From Chloroflexota bacterium (GTDB taxonomy: Bacteria; Chloroflexota; Limnocylindria; P2-11E): DNA of 5,285 nt. The position numbers and the translations under genes are program-made. Below, in pieces: positions 1 to 4,532 of this stretch. Numbering within the stretch: position 1 is the stretch's first letter; each line of letters starts with the position of its first letter. Where the stretch lies: positions 1-5,285 of the forward strand of contig VBGS01000178.1 of NCBI GenBank assembly GCA_005889445.1, written 5' to 3'. A model generated the notes under the pieces. It saw only the letters and a program-made list of their open reading frames with translations, was not told where the DNA came from and made no database searches.

Positions 1-585
1 CAGGATGCACTTGAACTCGGGCGCGTTGATGTCCGTCGACGAGGACTCGAGCGCCTTGAGCGCCGAGCCACGGATGATCGGCGTGTTGGCGCCGTCGAAC
101 TTGTACTTGGTGAGCAGCTCGCGGACCTCGAGCTCGACGAGCTCGAGCAGCTCCTCGTCGTCGACCATGTCGACCTTGTTGAGGAACACGACGACCTGCG
201 GCACTTCCACCTGACGCGCCAGCAGGATGTGCTCCCTGGTCTGGGGCATGGGGCCGTCGGCCGCGCTGACCACCAGGATCGCGCCGTCCATCTGCGCTGC
301 GCCGGTGATCATGTTCTTGATGTAGTCGGCGTGGCCGGGGCAGTCCACGTGGGCGTAGTGACGCTTGTCGGTCTCGTACTCCACGTGGGCGATCGAGATG
401 GTGATCCCACGCTCCCGCTCTTCTGGGGCGTTGTCGATCGAGTCGAAGGGCCGGAACTCGGCCTCGCCCTTGAGCGAGAGGGTCTTGGTGATGGCCGCGG
501 TGAGCGTGGTCTTGCCGTGGTCGATGTGACCGATCGTCCCGACGTTCACGTGCGGCTTGGTGCGCTCGAACTTCTTCTTTGCCAT
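1..585 (-). CDS. tuf: Elongation factor Tu, N-terminal GTPase domain (partial, cut by left edge)
   Basis: EF-Tu is the cytoplasmic GTPase that carries aminoacyl-tRNA to the ribosomal A site. The 195 codons in view start at ATG 585 (MAKKKFERTKPHVNVGTIGH) and cover essentially the whole G domain. Visible motifs are the P-loop GHIDHGKT (residues 19-26), switch I RGIT (59-62), switch II DCPGH (81-85), NKVD (136-139) and SAL (174-176). The frame is open to the left edge, so domains 2 and 3 (about 200 residues of a usual 395-400) lie outside. An AGGAG ribosome site lies 13 nt upstream of the ATG, a slightly long spacing. The gene starts 22 nt after the tRNA-Thr gene and is probably co-transcribed with it, an arrangement known from several bacteria. 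The P-loop Ile21 replaces the commoner Val. Identity is certain; only the copy (tufA or tufB type) is unknown. Confidence 0.98.
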   Translation of the reverse strand, partial: MAKKKFERTKPHVNVGTIGHIDHGKTTLTAAITKTLSLKGEAEFRPFDSIDNAPEERERGITISIAHVEYETDKRHYAHVDCPGHADYIKNMITGAAQMDGAILVVSAADGPMPQTREHILLARQVEVPQVVVFLNKVDMVDDEELLELVELEVRELLTKYKFDGANTPIIRGSALKALESSSTDINAPEFKCIL

Positions 586-607
586 GTCTTTTCTTTCTCT
601 CCTGTTG

Positions 608-680
608 AGCCCACCTCGGGGATCGAACCCGAGACCTCGTCCTTACCAAGGACGTGCTCTACCAACTGAGCTAGGTGGGC
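608..680 (-). tRNA. tRNA-Thr (anticodon GGT)
   Basis: Read on the minus strand, the gene folds into a complete cloverleaf. The acceptor stem is GCCCACC/GGTGGGC (7 bp). The D arm is GCTC-AGTTGGTA-GAGC. The anticodon arm is CGTCC-TTGGTAA-GGACG, whose loop places GGT at 34-36 and so reads ACC (Thr). A 5-nt variable loop is followed by the T arm TCGGG-TTCGATC-CCCGA. All stems are perfectly paired. The discriminator base would be T (position 608), and the next bases (CAA) show that the 3' CCA is not encoded and must be added after transcription. The gene sits immediately upstream of tuf on the same strand. Confidence 0.97.
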
Positions 681-749
681 GGTCTCGCACTCTCGGGCAG
701 AAAAAAGAGGCTGCTCTCCGCAACCCCTTTCGCGCCTTGAACGCTCTTG

Positions 750-755
750 ATTATA
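750..755 (-). promoter_or_regulatory. -10 element of the tRNA-Thr-tuf promoter
   Basis: The minus strand reads TATAAT here, a perfect sigma70-type -10 box in otherwise GC-rich DNA, about 70 nt upstream of the tRNA-Thr 5' end. At 16-18 bp spacing I see no good -35 hexamer (the best-placed sequence is CGCCGA), so the -35 contact would be weak or supplied by another factor. The upstream part of this promoter runs into the end of the lipoprotein gene (stop at 783-785). Transcription would start near 743, giving a 5' leader of about 60 nt before the tRNA. Confidence 0.6.
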
Positions 756-782
756 GGGTCTGACGTGGCCCCTCGGCGCGTT

Positions 783-2003
783 TCAGGGGTAACGCACCAC
801 GGCGAGGTCGACGACGCGGAAGTCGCTCCGCGGTCCTGGAGGCGGCGACCAGACCAGGCGATTGGCGTCGCCGATCGTCGCGGCGACACGCAGCTCGCCT
901 GTCCCCTGGCACGGCGCGAGATACACGACGTCGATGCCGCTTGGATGCCATTCGCCGCGGACCTCGCACTGCGCCGCGACGACCCGCCGCCCGGGACCCA
1001 GCGAGCCGTAGACGAAGAGCTCGCCGCCGCGGCGGTAGAGGAGATTTTCGGTGCCGGGGCTCCAGCGGGGCTCGAAGAAGCCGAGAGCGCCACGCGGTGC
1101 ACGGTCGATCGTCCGCGGCGGCGAGTCGGGACGATCGAACGTGAGCAGCTGCTGCTCGCTGCCGTCGACCGCGCCGAGCGCCACCATCGAGGTCGTGCCA
1201 TACCAGTCCGCCGAGATGAGCGACGCGCCGTGGACGCCGTAGCGCGTGATCGCCTTGGTGTCGGCATCGATGAGCGAGTACCCATCGACCTCGTAGAAGC
1301 GGATGCGCTTGGAGTCGGGAGTCCACCCGTCCACGCCATAGCAGCCACGGAAGGCGCCCATACCCCGGCTGTCGGTAAATCCTTCCGCGGTGCAGACGGT
1401 CCGCAGGTCCGTGTCATCGGCGTTGATCACCGAGATCCCCTGCCAGAACGTGCTGCCGTACGTGTCGAAGGCGATCCGCTTGCCATCGGGGCTCCATGCG
1501 GGACGGGTCGGCCACTGGATGTTCGGCGTGCCAAGCGCAGCGAACTGACCGCTGAAGAGATCGATGATCGCGAGACCGCCACCGAATGTCGCGCGACCGT
1601 TCTTCGCGTACGGAAGCACGATGCGATGCCGGTCGGGCGCGAGCTGGCGGGCGACGATCGTCAGACCGAGCCGTAGGTAGTCCGCGGCGCCGATCCCCGA
1701 TGCGGTCCAGGAGATGACGCGCCTGGCCTCGCCCCCCGCCAGCGGGACAGCCCACAGCTCCCCCTCGTCCGCCGCGCCGTAACCGGACGCGGAGCGGAGC
1801 ACGATCGCCCAGTCGCCGTGGACTACGCCAAGCGGGCGGATCTCCACGTCGGGGAGCGCTTCCGGCACGGGCGCCCGTGCGACGGGAGGGGTCGGTTCGG
1901 GCGATTGGGCGCACGCGACGATCGCCGCCGCAAGAACTGCGGCGAGCGGTCGCGCGAGGGAGCGCGCATCACGCAATGTCGGCCAACGGTGAGTGAGCGG
2001 CAT
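783..2003 (-). CDS. TolB-like beta-propeller lipoprotein (PD40 repeats), function unknown
   Basis: Predicted exported lipoprotein of 406 residues. The N-terminus has an Arg-containing n-region, a short hydrophobic stretch (LAAVLAAAIVAC) and a lipobox IVAC with the lipidated Cys at residue 31, followed by a Pro-rich linker. The rest looks like a beta-propeller. Recognisable PD40/TolB-type repeat cores include WSPDGKRIAF (about 170-179), WTPDSKRIRF (227-236), RWSPGTENLLY (313-323) and a degenerate EWHPSGIDVVY (351-361). Cys pairs 204/221 and 346/365 could form disulfides outside the membrane. Start choice: ATG 2003 puts the n-region right before the hydrophobic core. A TTG at 2033 is in frame and only 3 nt after the upstream stop, but its AGGA lies just 1 nt away, too close; neither start has a good ribosome site. 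The gene probably shares a transcript with the membrane-protein gene upstream. No catalytic motif is visible, so a sensor, scaffold or binding role is only a guess. Confidence 0.85.
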   Translation of the reverse strand: MPLTHRWPTLRDARSLARPLAAVLAAAIVACAQSPEPTPPVARAPVPEALPDVEIRPLGVVHGDWAIVLRSASGYGAADEGELWAVPLAGGEARRVISWTASGIGAADYLRLGLTIVARQLAPDRHRIVLPYAKNGRATFGGGLAIIDLFSGQFAALGTPNIQWPTRPAWSPDGKRIAFDTYGSTFWQGISVINADDTDLRTVCTAEGFTDSRGMGAFRGCYGVDGWTPDSKRIRFYEVDGYSLIDADTKAITRYGVHGASLISADWYGTTSMVALGAVDGSEQQLLTFDRPDSPPRTIDRAPRGALGFFEPRWSPGTENLLYRRGGELFVYGSLGPGRRVVAAQCEVRGEWHPSGIDVVYLAPCQGTGELRVAATIGDANRLVWSPPPGPRSDFRVVDLAVVRYP

Positions 2004-2036
2004 CGCGCGGGCATCCGAGATACCGGACGCCAAGTC

Positions 2037-2615
2037 CTACGCGGGCAGACGCGCGACGAGCGGGCTGACTCCTTTTCGACCGATGATCCGCACGGTCGTC
2101 CCGGCCGGAATGTCCGTCTCGGCGGTCGCGGCGACGCCGACCAGGGTCCCCGAGCCATCCCGGAAGACGATCTCCCCGGAGCCGCCCGCGGGAATGGCGG
2201 CGACCACGCGGGCCTCCGACCCGACGTAGGCCGAGACCGTCCCCCGACCGGCTGAGCTGCGCAGGAACGCCGCGCCGATATCGACGCGCGTCAGCACCGC
2301 GAGCGCCGCGCCGGCGGCGCCGAGCACGAACGGGAGCTGGCTCGAGTTGAACCCGCCGAACCGGCCGGGTGGCGGCGGGATCCCGCGCGGCGGACCCGCG
2401 GCGCTCAGCTGGAGCATGACCATGCCGCCGATGCCGGCGCCAACCAGAAACGCGCCAAGCACCTCGGTGAAGAGCGCGTCACCCACCCGCAGCGCGACCC
2501 ACGAGTCGAGTCGGCTGCCGCGACGGCGCGAGGCCCAGCGCGCGAGGGCGATGAGCGCGATGCCGACCACTCCGGCGATCACATACGCCGCCAGATCGAG
2601 GCTGGGCCGCTGCAT
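2037..2615 (-). CDS. NfeD/YqiJ-like membrane protein with C-terminal OB-fold
   Basis: Predicted integral membrane protein of 192 residues. Three hydrophobic helices are visible (about 5-27, 48-70 and 92-110), the first followed by a basic RWASRRRGSR segment. A Pro/Gly-rich loop (about 74-89) separates helices 2 and 3. The C-terminal 65 residues (about 126-190) match the NfeD/YqiJ OB-fold pattern: a Gly (VGSEARVVAAIPAGGSGEIV) near the start, then IPAGTTVRIIG toward the end. NfeD-type proteins usually accompany stomatin/SPFH proteins or membrane proteases; none is visible here. ATG 2615 lies just before helix 1 and is my choice. GTG 2708 (223 residues) and GTG 2684 are in frame, but they add a non-hydrophobic, basic tail and have no ribosome site. 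The ATG also lacks a clear Shine-Dalgarno. The stop is 33 nt before the lipoprotein ATG, which suggests an operon. Family assignment comes from architecture and motif pattern only. Confidence 0.75.
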   Translation of the reverse strand: MQRPSLDLAAYVIAGVVGIALIALARWASRRRGSRLDSWVALRVGDALFTEVLGAFLVGAGIGGMVMLQLSAAGPPRGIPPPPGRFGGFNSSQLPFVLGAAGAALAVLTRVDIGAAFLRSSAGRGTVSAYVGSEARVVAAIPAGGSGEIVFRDGSGTLVGVAATAETDIPAGTTVRIIGRKGVSPLVARLPA

Positions 2616-2627
2616 GTGGCGAAACGG

Positions 2628-2657
2628 ATGTTGGTCGGCCCCTCGGGGAGCGGTCAA
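2628..2657 (-). promoter_or_regulatory. Possible promoter for the membrane protein-lipoprotein pair
   Basis: On the minus strand TTGACC (2657-2652) matches five of six -35 bases. It is followed after 18 bp by CAACAT (2633-2628), a poor -10 with three of six matches. If used, transcription would begin near 2621, only a few bases before ATG 2615, giving an almost leaderless mRNA; this would fit the missing Shine-Dalgarno. The -35 touches a 6-2-6 inverted repeat (ACGCAA, GG, TTGCGT at 2657-2670). Weak support. Confidence 0.25.
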
Positions 2658-2696
2658 CGCAAGGTTGCGTAACGACTTCGTCACCTTCGGCGGGGC

Positions 2697-2726
2697 TTGA
2701 CAGCGCACGGCCTAGAGGTGTATTAA
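2697..2726 (+). promoter_or_regulatory. Sigma70-type promoter of the ArsR-SRPBCC operon
   Basis: A consensus -35 TTGACA (2697-2702) is followed after 18 bp by TATTAA (2721-2726), which matches four of six -10 bases. Transcription would start near 2733, about 14 nt before the ArsR ATG at 2747. The -10 box is the left end of the palindromic operator, so a bound repressor would block RNA polymerase directly. Confidence 0.7.
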
Positions 2727-2742
2727 ACCATTTGGTTGAATA
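2721..2742. promoter_or_regulatory. Palindromic operator, probably for the ArsR-family repressor
   Basis: Two 10-bp half-sites, TATTAAACCA (2721-2730) and TGGTTGAATA (2733-2742), are separated by TT. Nine of ten positions are complementary; the only mismatch is 2725 against 2738. The inner core AACCA/TGGTT is perfect. The site is AT-rich in GC-rich surroundings, covers the -10 box and the expected start of transcription, and ends 4 nt before the ArsR start codon. Such dyads are where ArsR-family winged-helix dimers typically bind. Autorepression is inferred from position. Confidence 0.7.
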
Positions 2743-2746
2743 AGAG

Positions 2747-3106
2747 ATGGCTCACGACACCGACGCCCTGAGCGTGACGTTCGCGGCCCTCGCCGATCCC
2801 ACCCGGCGGGCGATCCTCGCCCGCCTCGCGAGCGGCGAGGCATCCGTGACCGAGCTCGCGAAGCCGTTCGACATGAGCCTCGCGGCGGTCTCGAAGCATC
2901 TGCAGGTGCTCGAGCGCGCGAAGCTCGTCGAGCGCGGTCGCGAGGCCCAGTGGCGGCCGGCCCGTCTGAACGCGCGACCGCTGAGGGCGGCGGACGAGTG
3001 GGTCGAGAGCTACCGCGGTTTCTGGGAGGAGAGCTTCGGGCGCCTGGACGAGCTTCTGCACGAGATCAAGAACAAGAAGGAGAAAGACCGTGATCGCAAC
3101 CGATAG
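2747..3106 (+). CDS. ArsR-family winged-helix transcriptional regulator
   Basis: This 119-residue protein has the ArsR-type winged helix-turn-helix. It opens with the characteristic FAALADPTRRAILARL (about 12-27), followed by the helix VTELAKPFDM (34-43), the probable recognition helix SLAAVSKHLQVLE (44-56) and the wing around AKLVERGREAQWR (58-70). The C-terminal part is helical, then strongly charged (KNKKEKDRDRNR). There is no Cys at all, so the metal-binding ELCVCDL site of classical ArsR/SmtB metal sensors is absent and metal sensing by that site is excluded. Regulators of this subtype are commonly encoded just before an SRPBCC/AHSA1 protein, as here. The likely role is a dimeric repressor of its own operon through the palindrome at 2721-2742. 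The start is ATG 2747; the predicted leader is very short and has no strong Shine-Dalgarno (only AAGAG next to the ATG). The inducing signal is unknown. Confidence 0.93.
   Translation: MAHDTDALSVTFAALADPTRRAILARLASGEASVTELAKPFDMSLAAVSKHLQVLERAKLVERGREAQWRPARLNARPLRAADEWVESYRGFWEESFGRLDELLHEIKNKKEKDRDRNR
3078..3082 (+). promoter_or_regulatory. Ribosome binding site of the SRPBCC gene, inside the ArsR gene
   Basis: AGGAG lies 7 nt before GTG 3090, an ideal spacing, and is embedded in the last codons of the ArsR gene. It decides for GTG 3090 over the in-frame ATG at 3117, which has no comparable site. Confidence 0.75.
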
Positions 3107-3593
3107 AGAGCTGAAGATGAAGCGCCTATCTGATGTCGAGTTCGAGCTCACGCGGGTCTTCGATGCCCCTCGTGAGCTGCTCTTCAAAACGATGATCGAC
3201 CCCAACCTCATCCCACGGTGGTGGGGGCCGCGCCGCTACTCGACCGTCGTCGATAAGATGGACGTCCGCGTCGGCGGGAAATGGCGCTACGCGAATCGCG
3301 CCTCGGACGGCCAGGAGTTCTGGTTCAACGGCGAGTACCGCGAGATCACGCCACCCGAGCGGATCGTGCAGACGTTCGAGTTCGAGCCGATGGCCGGCCA
3401 CATCAGCGTCGACACCGCCACCTTCGAAGATCTTGGCGACGGGCGAACCCTCTTCAGGTCACGCTCGCTCTTCCAGAGCAAGGAAGACCTGGACGGCATG
3501 CTCAGCAGCGGCATGGAGTCCGGCGCCAAGGAAACCTACGACCGCCTCGCCGAGATCCTCGCGGAGAAGCAGGCCACCAGCACCAAGCGCTGA
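3090..3593 (+). CDS. SRPBCC/AHSA1-domain protein (START-like fold)
   Basis: This 167-residue soluble protein consists of one AHSA1-type SRPBCC domain (about 15-158). Family hallmarks are FDAPRELLFKTMIDP followed by the Trp-rich WWGP (about 24-47), VGGKWRYANR (61-70), FNGEYREITPPERIVQTFEF (79-98) and the C-terminal helix SGMESGAKETYDRLAEIL (140-157). The fold is a helix-grip with a deep hydrophobic cavity that binds small hydrophobic ligands in related proteins; the eukaryotic namesake Aha1 activates Hsp90, but that role should not be transferred to this bacterial subtype. The GTG start overlaps the end of the ArsR gene by 17 nt in a different frame, with a good internal ribosome site, so the two are co-transcribed and probably translationally coupled. 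A direct functional link to the regulator is likely. The ligand or substrate cannot be read from the sequence. Confidence 0.93.
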   Translation: MIATDRELKMKRLSDVEFELTRVFDAPRELLFKTMIDPNLIPRWWGPRRYSTVVDKMDVRVGGKWRYANRASDGQEFWFNGEYREITPPERIVQTFEFEPMAGHISVDTATFEDLGDGRTLFRSRSLFQSKEDLDGMLSSGMESGAKETYDRLAEILAEKQATSTKR

Positions 3594-3610
3594 GCCACGT
3601 CGGGGCCATG

Positions 3611-3643
3611 TTCGGGAGCCTGGCGGCAACGCCAGGCTCCGAA
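3611..3643 (+). terminator. Strong hairpin downstream of the ArsR-SRPBCC operon (terminator-like, no U-tract)
   Basis: GGAGCCTGGCG (3615-3625) and CGCCAGGCTCC (3630-3640) form a perfect 11-bp, GC-rich stem closed by a GCAA loop. TTC (3611-3613) and GAA (3641-3643) can extend it past one bulged G. The stem starts 21 nt after the SRPBCC stop. On the plus strand the loop is a stable GNRA tetraloop (on the other strand it would be TTGC), so the plus-strand transcript is the likely functional one. No T-run follows on either strand, so it is either a U-less terminator or an mRNA 3'-end stabiliser. Confidence 0.6.
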
Positions 3644-3682
3644 CCGAAACAGCGACAGGTCCTGCTACAACGTGCAAGCCCA

Positions 3683-4513
3683 GTGAGGAACACGCAGCGG
3701 TCGCCGAGCTCGAGCGCCGTCGCTGCCGTCCTCTTCGACCTCGATAACACCCTGCTACTCGAGGACGAATCCACCGCTCTGGCGCTGCGCGAGGCGTGCG
3801 CGGCGATCGCCGGCCGGACTGGGATCGATGTGGACGTCATGGTCGTGGTGGCGCGCGAGGCCGCCGACGATCTGTTCCGCCGCTCGGCGGTATTCGCTTA
3901 CGCCGACGCGATCGGGGTCTGGTGGGGCGAGGCCCTCTGGGGCGAGTTCGTCGGCGAGACCGCCGGACTGGCGGCGCTGCGCGCCTTCGTCCCAGACTTT
4001 CGCCGCCGCGTCTGGAGCCGCGCCCTCTCCGCCGCCGGCGTCGCCGACGAGGGGCTCGTCGAAAAAGCGATCCGTGCGTTCGTTTCCGCGCGTCGGCGGA
4101 CACAGCTCGTGGATCCCGACGCCGAAGCGGTGGTGCGCGATCTGGCGCGCGACCATCGCCTCGCGCTCGTCACCAACGGCGCGCCGGACGTGCAGCGCGA
4201 GAAGCTCTCGCACACGTCCCTCGCCGCATGGTTCGCCGTTTCGATCATCTCCGGCGAGATCGGCATCGGTAAGCCGGACCCGCGCATCTTCGAAGCAGCG
4301 CTGACGGAGCTCGGCGTCGCGCCTCAGAACGCGGTCATGGTCGGCGACAGCCCGACCCGGGACGTCGCGGGCGCGCATGCCGCGGGTCTTCGCGTCATCT
4401 GGATCGACCGCGGCTCGAACGAGGCCGCGCCGTCACCGAGGCCGACACCCGACGCGCGCGTGACGCGCCTCGGGGAGGTGCGCGCCGCGCTTGCCGCGGT
4501 GACTTCTCGTTGA
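3683..4513 (+). CDS. HAD-superfamily hydrolase (phosphatase, subfamily IA-like)
   Basis: Predicted cytoplasmic phosphatase of 276 residues with the complete HAD catalytic set. Motif I is FDLDNT, with nucleophile Asp19 and acid/base Asp21. Motif II is the Thr of VTNG (Thr164). Motif III is the Lys of GKPDP (Lys197). Motif IV is GDSPTRD (Asp222, Asp227), which binds Mg2+. The long helical insert between motifs I and II (about 25-140) is a C1-type cap, as in phosphoglycolate phosphatase, YjjG and N-acylneuraminate-9-phosphatase relatives; the substrate cannot be told. The start is uncertain. GTG 3683 leaves the usual short lead of about 18 residues before motif I but has no clear Shine-Dalgarno. 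In-frame ATG 3608 would force translation through the hairpin at 3611-3643 and adds 25 residues with no family match. The gene converges on the serine hydrolase gene, 19 nt separating their stops. It may have its own promoter in 3641-3682, but I see none that is convincing. Confidence 0.9.
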   Translation: MRNTQRSPSSSAVAAVLFDLDNTLLLEDESTALALREACAAIAGRTGIDVDVMVVVAREAADDLFRRSAVFAYADAIGVWWGEALWGEFVGETAGLAALRAFVPDFRRRVWSRALSAAGVADEGLVEKAIRAFVSARRRTQLVDPDAEAVVRDLARDHRLALVTNGAPDVQREKLSHTSLAAWFAVSIISGEIGIGKPDPRIFEAALTELGVAPQNAVMVGDSPTRDVAGAHAAGLRVIWIDRGSNEAAPSPRPTPDARVTRLGEVRAALAAVTSR

Positions 4514-4532
4514 TCTCGACCCAGCGTGTGGC

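Noticed and set aside
229..669. A 146-codon open frame on the plus strand across tuf and the tRNA
   Set aside because: It is antisense to EF-Tu and runs through the tRNA-Thr gene, so it cannot be a real gene.
701..719. A short stem followed by six T on the minus strand (AGAG-CAGC-CTCT, then T-run), possible terminator or attenuator before tRNA-Thr
   Set aside because: The stem has only four Watson-Crick pairs plus two possible G-U pairs, too weak to call. It lies between the -10 box and the tRNA, where a terminator would be counterproductive unless regulated.
747..1676. A 309-codon open frame on the plus strand opposite the lipoprotein gene
   Set aside because: It is antisense to a gene with a clear lipobox and propeller repeats. 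Its translation is Arg/Ala/Asp-rich with no recognisable domain, as expected for a GC-rich shadow frame.
2657..2670. A 6-2-6 inverted repeat (ACGCAA, GG, TTGCGT) near the possible -35 of the membrane-protein gene, considered as a second operator
   Set aside because: A perfect 6-bp dyad of this kind is expected about once by chance in a window of this size, and no regulator can be tied to it.
3755..4378. A 207-codon open frame on the minus strand opposite the HAD gene
   Set aside because: The plus strand encodes all four HAD motifs with correct spacing, while the minus translation shows no domain.
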